The position numbers and the translations under genes were made by a program. The notes beneath the pieces are model-generated. The model saw nothing but the letters and a program-made list of their open reading frames with translations, was not told the origin of the DNA and did not search any database. A stretch of 22,887 nt of DNA from Chloroflexota bacterium (GTDB lineage Bacteria; Chloroflexota; Chloroflexia; QHBQ01; JADMIH01). The stretch spans positions 1-22,887 of the forward strand of contig JADMIH010000048.1 of assembly GCA_015478675.1 (NCBI GenBank), given 5' to 3'. Shown here one piece after another: positions 7,605 through 13,363 of this stretch. Position 1 is the first letter of the stretch; every line of letters starts with the position of its first letter.

Positions 7605-7628
7605 GCCTTCGAGGGGGCAAGGATGCGC

Positions 7629-8087
7629 TCAGAACCTCGCGAGCTTGCCGCGGTCAAGTTGGTTCTGGCAATCCATGCAAAGGGTGGAAAAAGGCCTCAC
7701 GACCAGGCGGTCGGCGCCAATCGGCTGAAGACAATTGGCGCAGATGCCGTACTTGCCGTCGTCAATCCTCGTAAGTGTTTCGTTGACCTGCTCGAGCTGG
7801 CGAACGATGTTGTTCTGAACACCGCGCTCGACCACGGTGTCGTGTAGGTCGGCTGCTGTATCGGCCATATCGGTCAAAACGAACTTGTCAGTCATACCGT
7901 TCTTGCCTGCTGAACTGGCATGCTCAGCAGCGCCGTTCCCATAAAGCTGGGCCTCGAGCCTCGTCTTCAGAGTCAGCAGTAGCTCTCTGACATGAGACGG
8001 TTTTGGCGCGCCCATGGGCACATTTGCGTTAGCATTGGCGTTGGCAGCGGCAGTGGTATCGACGTGGCGCTTTCTCTGAAGAACCAT
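7629..8087 (-). CDS. DksA/TraR family C4 zinc-finger protein
   Basis: 152 residues. The N-terminus has an Ala-Asn dipeptide run (AAANANANAN) encoded by a short tandem repeat. A helical hairpin follows (about 31-110), and then a Cys4 zinc finger with Cys116-x2-Cys119 and Cys137-x2-Cys140. At the expected tip of the coiled coil, LTDMADTA contains Asp73, Asp76 and Ala78, which fits the DxxDxA motif that DksA uses inside the RNA polymerase secondary channel. It is therefore a plausible transcription factor of the DksA class, although many Chloroflexota and Gram-positive relatives are uncharacterised. GGAGGAG lies just before the ATG at 8087. Its promoter carries the same phased repeats as the DUF6166 promoter. 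Confidence 0.85.
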   Translation of the reverse strand: MVLQRKRHVDTTAAANANANANVPMGAPKPSHVRELLLTLKTRLEAQLYGNGAAEHASSAGKNGMTDKFVLTDMADTAADLHDTVVERGVQNNIVRQLEQVNETLTRIDDGKYGICANCLQPIGADRLVVRPFSTLCMDCQNQLDRGKLARF

Positions 8088-8187
8088 TTCTATCTCTCCT
8101 CCATGTGATTCGATTTTCTCGTAAGGGGTCGCGTCATGTCAGTGGCGTATGCGCAAATACATTGAGCGCGACTTCCCTATGATTTCA

Positions 8188-8242
8188 ATTATGGGGGAGG
8201 AGCTTAAGGGTAATGCTAGGAAAGTGCTAAGGTTATATTAAG
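8188..8242 (-). promoter_or_regulatory. Promoter with 11-bp-phased direct repeats, copy B
   Basis: On the minus strand the -10 box CATAAT (8193-8188) is preceded 9 nt upstream by CTTAAG (8208-8203). Plus-strand TARG cores start at 8205, 8217, 8228 and 8239 (steps of 12, 11 and 11). Aligned with copy A at 1702-1748, the two share the -10 region, a GGGAGGAG block, CTTAAG and the following GCTA-GAA and CTAAG words in the same order. It drives the DksA-like gene with a leader of about 95 nt. The remainder of 8243-8500 holds the 13-mer at 8311-8323 and no credible gene. Confidence 0.7.
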
Positions 8243-8310
8243 ATCGAGACGCGCGTGAGCCAACCATCCAGGTGGTCATGCGATTCCGGGATCGGGTAAG
8301 CGCATGCGCA

Positions 8311-8323
8311 GCGTGACCGAGGG
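8311..8323. repeat. 13-mer shared with 1870-1882
   Basis: GCGTGACCGAGGG, 12 of 13 bases as at 1870-1882, on the far side of the phased repeats in both regions. Confidence 0.45.
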
Positions 8324-8500
8324 CCAGCCATTCCGGCAAGACCTGCGATGTCGTTCATTCAAAACGCCTTGGCTCTTGCTGTGAAAGCAGCACCGGGCGG
8401 CGCCACTCATGGGGCCGTTTCTGTGGAGTTGGTGGATTCTCCGGATTGGCTTCGTGCTATCAAGGTAGTAGCGGCAAAGGGGGAAGCTGCCTTGGCGCTT

Positions 8501-9634
8501 TCACGCTCTCACAGGGTCCGGCACCGAGAGCAGAGTAAAGAAGAAGGTGGTTCCCTCCCCTAGGCCGGGGCTTTGCGCCCATATGCGGCCGCCCATTGCC
8601 TCCACGAGCAATTTGGCGACGGGCAGCCCTATGCCCGAGCCGTCCACTGCATGGCTGCTCGTCCTGTCCACACGGAAGAAGCGCTCGAACAGGTACGGTA
8701 TGTGCTCGGCTGCGATCCCCACTCCCGTGTCAGTCACGCTGAATACTACCTCGCCGGCACCGAGCGCAACCGAAACTCCTTCGGCGACCGAGGGACTATT
8801 GACAGCAACTGTTACTTTGCCGGGGACAGGAGTGTACCTGAGCGCGTTGGTCAGCAAGTTCACAAGTATCTGGATCGTGTAGTCGGGGTCAGCCAGCACG
8901 TGGGGTAAGTTCGTGGGCAAGTCGGCGATCAGCTCAAGGCCTTTCTCATCGAAGTGCAATCGCATACGGTCCAGAGCCGCGTGCGCGAGGAAATCAGGGG
9001 CAACAGATTGGAGGTCGGGCGGCTCTCGGCGAGCCTCAGCCCGAGAAAGAACCCGCAGCGAATCGACCAGGCGGTGCACCCGGCCTGCCACATCGTAAAG
9101 CATGGCCCAGGTCTTGTCGCTGGCTTCTACGTGCCCGTCGAGCAAGCCCTCAAAATATCCTTCAAGAATAGCTATCGGGGTGCGAAGCTCGTGCGTTATC
9201 TCATCGAACGCTTCCATGCGCCGCCTCTCCGCCGCGTCGAGGGATATGGACAGGGCATCGAGAGCGGCGGCTAACCCCTCGAGATCATCGCTACGGGAGG
9301 GCGGAGCTTGATTAGCGTTGAGCTGCCCGTCCGGCTTGTCGTGCCGGTACTCTCCTCTCGCAAGGCGCTGCACCAAAGATGCAGCACGGCCCAGGGGCAG
9401 GGTAATTTGCCTGTAGAGCCAGCGTGCGCACGCTATCGCCGTTGCCACCCCTGCAAACATCACTATCGCTGAGATCGCGAGGGCAGGCAGTACCGACACG
9501 CCATCAAACGCCCAGGTTGTAAATACAATGGACGCCAGGATGAGAACAGCCAGGAGAGCAACAGTACATGCGGCCGCGACGAGCAGATGTGTCGCCACTA
9601 TCTTCTCCCGTAAGCCCAGTCGCGACCACTTCAT
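8501..9634 (-). CDS. Membrane histidine kinase, intramembrane-sensing type
   Basis: 377 residues. Two hydrophobic segments (about 12-40 and 48-72) are separated by only about eight residues, so there is almost no extracellular sensor. This is the layout of kinases that sense within the membrane or through a partner protein. A HAMP-like linker (about 72-135) follows, with a hydrophilic stretch near 98-117. The phospho-acceptor His148 lies in FDEITHELRTPIA. The catalytic domain shows the N box ILVNLLTNALRY, the G1 box DTGVGI, the F box LFERFFR and the G2 box GSGIGLPVAK. It starts 3 nt after the response regulator and forms one operon with it. All motifs needed for autophosphorylation are present. 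Confidence 0.95.
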   Translation of the reverse strand: MKWSRLGLREKIVATHLLVAAACTVALLAVLILASIVFTTWAFDGVSVLPALAISAIVMFAGVATAIACARWLYRQITLPLGRAASLVQRLARGEYRHDKPDGQLNANQAPPSRSDDLEGLAAALDALSISLDAAERRRMEAFDEITHELRTPIAILEGYFEGLLDGHVEASDKTWAMLYDVAGRVHRLVDSLRVLSRAEARREPPDLQSVAPDFLAHAALDRMRLHFDEKGLELIADLPTNLPHVLADPDYTIQILVNLLTNALRYTPVPGKVTVAVNSPSVAEGVSVALGAGEVVFSVTDTGVGIAAEHIPYLFERFFRVDRTSSHAVDGSGIGLPVAKLLVEAMGGRIWAQSPGLGEGTTFFFTLLSVPDPVRA

Positions 9635-9637
9635 CCT

Positions 9638-10513
9638 TTAGGGTTCACCCGCACCCGCATCGTTGCTCTTTTCGTCCTGCGCTGCCAGAAAATCAGCCGG
9701 TGCTGAGGACGGAAATCTTTGAGATGAAGAAGATGGAGGAGATGAAGATACACTTCGCGAGCCGAAGCGAAATCCCACGCCTCGGATCGTTTCAATATAC
9801 CGCGGCGTAGCGGGATCATCTTCCAGCTTCTTACGCAGCCCCGCCATATGCACGTCCACCAATCGCTCATCGAAAACTTCATCACCCCAAATGCGATTGA
9901 GCAATTGATTTCGGGTGAAGACCAGTCCGGGGTGCGCCGACATCGTAACCAGCAACTCGAACTCACGGGGTGTGAGACGAATCAGTTCTCCCCGCTTGCG
10001 AACCTCGTGGCGGGCAGCGTCTATGACCAGGTCGGCAAATACCACCGGCGGAGGTATATCGGGGGGTAACCTGCTTGCGCCTGCCGTACCCTGTGCGGCT
10101 CCCATCTCGGCTCGACGCAGCATCGCTTTCACCCGGGCCACAAGTTCGCGCGGGCTGAACGGCTTTGTGAGGTAGTCGTCCGCACCCACCGACAGCCCGA
10201 TTAGCTTGTCTATCTCCTGAGACTTGGAAGTGAGCATCAGGACATATGCGTTGGAGAAGTGGCGCAAACGCCTGCACACCTCGAATCCATCGAAGCCGGG
10301 GAGTACGACGTCTAGCACTACTACCTGGGGCTCTTCCCGTGCAGCGACCTCCAGAGCGGTCGGGCCGTCGTACGCCTCCGACACCACGAAACCGTCGGCT
10401 TCAAGATAGCTGCGCACCAGGTCCACGAGGCTGCGCTCGTCATCCACGACCAGTATCTTTGCCGGTCTCCGATGAGCGGGGTGCTCACTGGGCCGCGAAC
10501 TCTCGTCCTTCAC
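9638..10513 (-). CDS. OmpR/PhoB-family response regulator
   Basis: 291 residues from a GTG start at 10513; an in-frame TGA two codons upstream rules out a longer protein. The receiver domain (about 18-132) has DDE at 24-26, the phospho-acceptor Asp68 in VVVLDVVLPG, Thr95 and Lys117 in YLTKPFSPREL. The winged-helix DNA-binding domain (about 160-252) includes RLTPREFELL, RIWGDEVFDERLVDVHMAGLR and ETIRGVGFRF. A Ser/Pro-rich tail of about 40 residues after it is unusual for the family. Its natural targets would be direct repeats at 10-11 bp intervals, and two such sites exist in this window (1702-1778 and 8188-8242), the second just downstream of its own operon. The ribosome binding site is weak. 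Confidence 0.95.
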   Translation of the reverse strand: MKDESSRPSEHPAHRRPAKILVVDDERSLVDLVRSYLEADGFVVSEAYDGPTALEVAAREEPQVVVLDVVLPGFDGFEVCRRLRHFSNAYVLMLTSKSQEIDKLIGLSVGADDYLTKPFSPRELVARVKAMLRRAEMGAAQGTAGASRLPPDIPPPVVFADLVIDAARHEVRKRGELIRLTPREFELLVTMSAHPGLVFTRNQLLNRIWGDEVFDERLVDVHMAGLRKKLEDDPATPRYIETIRGVGFRFGSRSVSSSPPSSSSQRFPSSAPADFLAAQDEKSNDAGAGEP

Positions 10514-10594
10514 CGGCTTTCAAAGGCGCGGAGGCCCCCTGCTTTAGCTGTGGGGAGGAAGCGCCAGGTACGAAGTAGGTTGGTTGAAAGTTGC

Positions 10595-10622
10595 ATTATA
10601 GTCCCTCCATAATTGGTATAAT
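10595..10622. promoter_or_regulatory. Overlapping divergent promoters
   Basis: On the minus strand TATAAT (10600-10595) could serve the two-component operon with a leader of about 75 nt. On the plus strand TGG-TATAAT (10614-10622) is an extended -10 element pointing into the hairpin-rich region at 10629-10928. Neither has a clear -35 box; TTGCAT at 10591 would need a 20-nt spacer. Confidence 0.4.
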
Positions 10623-10628
10623 AAGAGT

Positions 10629-10928
10629 GGACGAAGGCACTCTTCCTTGAAGAGCCCCGGTTACTTGTTGCTTCGGCAACCGTCCTCCTGAAGAACTGAA
10701 TACTTGGGCGTTGTAGCGGGAAATCTTCCGCTACGTAAAGTATTCAAAGTCTAGCCTCCTTGTGTCGTTAGTAACTCGCTGCCAGCTTCGGCTGGCAGGG
10801 ACGCACTTGTAACTCCGTCCTTCGTCCTCCGCCATACTTCTGGGAACCTCTGTATCCGTTGCATTGTCAAGGAGGCCAGAGCCAGGTTCTACGGAAAAGC
10901 CTCTTGATTTATCAATGGGGTAGCTTAC
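10629..10928 (+). ncRNA. Structured non-coding region ending in a TnpB omega-RNA-like 3' end
   Basis: Within 300 bp there are: GGACG/CGTCC (10629-10633 with 10681-10685) enclosing CTCTTC/GAAGAG (10640-10654) and GTTGC-TTCG-GCAAC (10667-10680); GAATACTT/AAGTATTC (10698-10705 with 10738-10745) enclosing GTAGCGG/CCGCTAC (10713-10734); CTGCCAGC-TTCG-GCTGGCAG (10779-10798); GGACG/CGTCC (10799-10820); and finally AAGCC...TTGAT-TT-ATCAA...GGGGTAGCTTAC (10897-10928). The last part closely resembles the conserved 3' end of IS200/IS605 TnpB guide RNAs (AAGCC stem GGGTAGTTCAC in many elements). No tnpB gene is present; a short open frame of about 36 codons ending at TAG 10921-10923 could be its eroded C-terminus. 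A plus-strand extended -10 precedes it. It may be a solo guide-RNA-like transcript or a decayed element. No credible protein gene was found in 10514-11145. Confidence 0.45.
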
Positions 10929-11082
10929 TACTTCGTCCAATAGTATGAAATCCTTCCTTGAGCCGCCGTGGGACCAAGCAGCAATCATGCGCCCTCGGAT
11001 CGCTGTGTGTTCTTTCTATTGAGAATGGCTGTTCGAGATTGGACTTGCTGCTAGGTATGCGCTTGGAATCGCGATCGGTTCT

Positions 11083-11114
11083 TGAGGCATTGAGGCATTG
11101 AGGCACTGAGGCAC
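11083..11114. repeat. 8-bp tandem repeat, four copies
   Basis: Units TGAGGCAY are repeated four times without spacers, followed by a partial fifth (TGAGCACC). It lies 32 bp after the stop of the PH-like gene and looks like a recent slippage product. Confidence 0.8.
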
Positions 11115-11145
11115 TGAGCACCATTTACCGCTGCAACACAACCAC

Positions 11146-11511
11146 CTAACCGGCGATGGCTCCTGTGATAAGCTTGATTGTGCTGTCGGGATCCGCTACC
11201 TCCACAACAAGCTCGTTGTATCTCTCGTCGTGCAACTCGATAGCAACCGTCCTTTCTCTGTTGTGGACATCCCAGAACAGTGTCTTTCCATGTTGGTAAT
11301 AAGTTCCCGCGGTAATCACACCCGGAAGGAATGTACCGAGCACTCTGATGGTCGTCCAGTCGACACCGTGCTCGGCCTCGGCCTCCAAACCCCGATACGC
11401 GCCCTTTACGTGGGCGAGGGGAATCTCCAGGCTTCCCTTGAAAGCCCACAACTTGTCCCAGCCTTCTACATTAATTAGTAACTTATTTGCTACTATTGAT
11501 ATATCTACCAT
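11146..11511 (-). CDS. Hypothetical protein with PH-like beta fold
   Basis: 121 residues. The sequence is almost entirely short beta strands with a C-terminal helix: LLINVEGWDKLWAFKGSLEI, then PLAHVKGAYRG, then RVLGTFLPGVITAGTYYQ, LFWDVHNRERTVAIELHDE and NELVVEVADPDSTIKLITGA. I recognise this as a widespread small hypothetical family in Actinobacteria and Chloroflexota that resembles bacterial PH-domain proteins; no function is known to me. The start at 11511 has AAAGGG eight bases and GGAGG 15 bases upstream. There is no signal peptide or membrane helix. It is monocistronic and flanked on both sides by mobile-element remnants. Confidence 0.7.
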   Translation of the reverse strand: MVDISIVANKLLINVEGWDKLWAFKGSLEIPLAHVKGAYRGLEAEAEHGVDWTTIRVLGTFLPGVITAGTYYQHGKTLFWDVHNRERTVAIELHDERYNELVVEVADPDSTIKLITGAIAG

Positions 11512-11717
11512 ATGATTTCCCTTTCACCTCCAAGAGGGTATCCTGATAAGGGTAGGGGTCTAGAATAGACCTAAACTGGCAGCTCGGCGCAGCCCGATAA
11601 GTGATCGGCGGTGATCCTCTAGCGAGCTGCTGACCACCTGCCCTGGACGTCTGCTGAGAGTGCACTTATGCGGCTTTCTAGCATTGGATCCCTGACGAGG
11701 TTCATCCGACAGTATAG

Positions 11718-11921
11718 CACTTCAACCGGGAAGCGTCAGGCTTGAGATCGTTAAGAATTAGCAGTGGAGGGAATGGCTTGTGCAATAGACTCACCCACAT
11801 TGCTCTCAACCTGCTCAAAGCGGAAAAGAGCGTCAAGGTAGGTGTCAAAGGGAAGCGGCTCAACTGTGGTTGGGACCACGACTACCTATTCAAGGTCCTT
11901 CTCGGCCCATCTCCTATTTAG
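11718..11921 (+). pseudogene. ISAs1-type transposase, C-terminal remnant
   Basis: An open frame from 11718 (after an in-frame TAG at 11715) to the TAG at 11919 encodes about 67 residues that match the C-terminus of ISAs1-family DDE transposases: NRLTHIALNLLKAEKSVKVG, followed by KRLNCGWDHDYLFKVL. The part before (NREASGLRSLRISSG) fits the preceding family region. There is no start, and the catalytic Asp/Glu-containing core is absent, so it is a 5'-truncated, inactive copy. The terminal inverted repeat directly follows. The gap 11512-11717 between it and the PH-like gene holds nothing I can recognise. Confidence 0.75.
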
Positions 11922-11936
11922 ATACGTTTGCCCTGA
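11917..11936 (+). repeat. Right terminal inverted repeat of the ISAs1-type remnant
   Basis: TTTAGATACGTTTGCCCTGA overlaps the transposase stop codon. Its complement begins with CAGGG, as ISAs1 ends do, and it is 19/20 identical to the sequence at 13236-13255. Confidence 0.75.
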
Positions 11937-11971
11937 TGAAAGTTGCCGAAGGGTGGTATTCGCCATGCTCT

Positions 11972-11990
11972 TTGCTCTATACTAGAGCAA
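11972..11990. promoter_or_regulatory. Palindromic operator candidate overlapping a -10-like box
   Basis: TTGCTCTA-TAC-TAGAGCAA is a perfect 8+3+8 inverted repeat containing TATACT (11978-11983), a -10-like hexamer, about 90 bp upstream of the CPBP protease gene. It is well placed for a dimeric repressor. No good -35 box is visible. Confidence 0.45.
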
Positions 11991-12075
11991 TTTCGTCGTG
12001 GTTGCCCGGAGGCCTGAGTGGGTTCAGTCAACTGCGCACCGGGCGAGGGTATTCAGGAAGTAGGGTGATAAGCAT

Positions 12076-12930
12076 ATGAAAAAGAGGCGTATCGGGCGCA
12101 TCAGTGGCATCGATCTCGGCACTTGGGCTGTCCTCACCGAGGGGAGCGCGCTCGCGTCGATAGCGGTCGTGCCTTACTCGCTCAGCGTTAGCGGCAATTC
12201 TCTGAAGCAGATTAACGAGCAGCTTGCGAAGCGAGGGAGGAAGCCGCTCACGCCGGCTCAGTTTCTGGCACTCGCCTTCGTGCAGGGCCACACCACCTTC
12301 GGCGCCGCCTCGGCGCTCGGGATGCTGCTGGGCGAGCGCATGGGGATAGGTCCTGTTCACATCAAGTCGCTGCTTGAGGGTAAAGGATTCAACATGAGCG
12401 CCCGGGAGGCGGCTGCTTACGCCGCGGGCGGAGCCGCTGCCAGCCTCGTCCTCGCGGCCCTCGATTTCACCCTCTTCAGGAGCGTGCGCGAGGAGTTTGA
12501 CAAGAGGGGCTTCAGGGAGCCGGAGGTATGGAAATCGATGCTGGCCTGCCTCTACGGCGGGTTCTCCGAAGAGGTGTTGCTCAGGCTGGGCCTGCAAACG
12601 CTCCTGGCCGGGGGCATACGCGCTCTCATGAAGGAGCGGACTGTGCCGCCTACGGGAGCTGTCATGTGGCCTGCAATTGTCCTTTCCAACATCGCATTCG
12701 GTGCAGGCCACCTGCCAGCAACGACGGCGGTGGTGCCCCTCACACCTATCGTTGTAGCCCGAGCGCTCGTCCTGAACAGTGTCGTCGGGGTGCCGTGCGG
12801 GTACCTCTACTGGAAGAAGGGTCTGGAGGCAGCGATGATAGCGCACGGCACGGCTGACGTGGTGCTGCACGTGGGAGGATCACTGCTGCAGAGAAAAAAG
12901 CAGATGAGCACGGTGCGCGGCGTATCCTGA
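12076..12930 (+). CDS. CPBP/Rce1-family intramembrane metalloprotease
   Basis: 284 residues with hydrophobic helices at about 22-38, 62-85, 112-132, 155-182, 197-235 and 228-245. The CPBP (Abi) family motifs are present: EExxxR in GGFSEEVLLR (Glu165, Glu166, Arg170), the second-motif His212 in FGAGHLP, and HxxxD in AHGTAD (His257, Asp261; Asn is more usual at the last position). The family includes Rce1 CaaX proteases, bacteriocin self-immunity proteins and abortive-infection-type proteins in bacteria, so the substrate is unknown. An SD-like AGGGTGA lies about 10 nt before the ATG. The gene stands alone between two ISAs1-type scars, with a perfect palindrome in its upstream region. Confidence 0.85.
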   Translation: MKKRRIGRISGIDLGTWAVLTEGSALASIAVVPYSLSVSGNSLKQINEQLAKRGRKPLTPAQFLALAFVQGHTTFGAASALGMLLGERMGIGPVHIKSLLEGKGFNMSAREAAAYAAGGAAASLVLAALDFTLFRSVREEFDKRGFREPEVWKSMLACLYGGFSEEVLLRLGLQTLLAGGIRALMKERTVPPTGAVMWPAIVLSNIAFGAGHLPATTAVVPLTPIVVARALVLNSVVGVPCGYLYWKKGLEAAMIAHGTADVVLHVGGSLLQRKKQMSTVRGVS

Positions 12931-13010
12931 GCATCCTGCTCTCGAAGTTCTTCAACTCGATTTGCAATCAATTATGCATCCCGGCGCTGCCGCTCCGCGC
13001 CTGACCGGTG

Positions 13011-13193
13011 TCACCCATTATGTAAGGTGCCTCGGGGTCGAGGCCCTTCAGTCTCAACGCGGGCAAGACTACGGGTCGGGCTATGTGTGCGCGAAAGTTG
13101 GTGTAGTTTGGTACGCTCTATCCTTGGGTCTTGTAGTACCGAAAAGCGCTTGCGTAGCTGGTCTAAAGGGCTAGGTTGCACCTCCGGGGTCAT
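13011..13193 (-). pseudogene. ISAs1-type transposase, N-terminal remnant
   Basis: On the minus strand an ATG at 13193 with a strong GAGGAGGAG SD opens a frame whose first 35 residues match the N-terminal domain of ISAs1-family transposases: LDQLRKRFSVLQDPRIERTK, then LHQL. After LHQL the family sequence (DI-x-IAxCAVICGA) is lost, consistent with a frameshift or deletion, and no catalytic core follows. The left terminal repeat lies 42 bp upstream at 13236-13255. It is therefore the 5' end of a second, oppositely oriented copy. The remaining gap to the CPBP gene (12931-13010) shows nothing definite. Confidence 0.7.
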
Positions 13194-13235
13194 AGCAACT
13201 CCTCCTCTTCGATGGTTGCCCCCGTTATCCCCTTT

Positions 13236-13255
13236 TTAGATGCGTTTGCCCTGAG
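13236..13255 (-). repeat. Left terminal inverted repeat of the second ISAs1-type remnant
   Basis: TTTAGATGCGTTTGCCCTGA (plus strand) is the complement of a CAGGG-starting end and differs at one base from the end at 11917-11936. It stands at the proper distance upstream of the transposase N-terminal remnant on the minus strand. Confidence 0.75.
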
Positions 13256-13295
13256 CGTCTGGTAACCGGGAGGCCGAGGAAGCGTACCTGAGGTG

Positions 13296-13348
13296 TATAA
13301 TGGAGTGTTGAGATGATTTCATGACGCTCCAGGGTGACAACCTGGAGC
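13296..13348 (+). promoter_or_regulatory. Promoter and leader hairpin of the dehydrogenase/ThDP operon
   Basis: A perfect TATAAT (13296-13301) preceded by TG lies 62 bp before the dehydrogenase ATG; no -35 box is evident. The expected leader contains the 8-bp hairpin GCTCCAGG-GTGACAA-CCTGGAGC (13326-13348), ending five bases before the SD CTGGAG at 13351-13356. The right arm repeats the SD sequence, so the left arm could pair with either one, which would hide the SD. The promoter lies only 40 bp outside the ISAs1 terminal repeat. Confidence 0.5.
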
Positions 13349-13363
13349 TGCTGGAGATAATAA

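Noticed and set aside
8348..8563. Plus-strand 71-codon open frame
   Set aside because: Overlaps the end of the histidine kinase gene, has no SD and no recognisable domain.
10731..10988. Minus-strand 85-codon open frame across the hairpin cluster
   Set aside because: It reads through several perfect stems, has no ribosome binding site or family resemblance, and is better explained by the structured RNA/IS end on the other strand.
11870..12079. Plus-strand 69-codon frame upstream of the CPBP gene
   Set aside because: It is a different frame across the transposase remnant and the IS end; the true remnant frame ends at 11921.
12028..12870. Long minus-strand open frame opposite the CPBP protease
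   Set aside because: Antisense shadow of a GC-rich gene; composition is Arg/His/Pro-rich without any motif.
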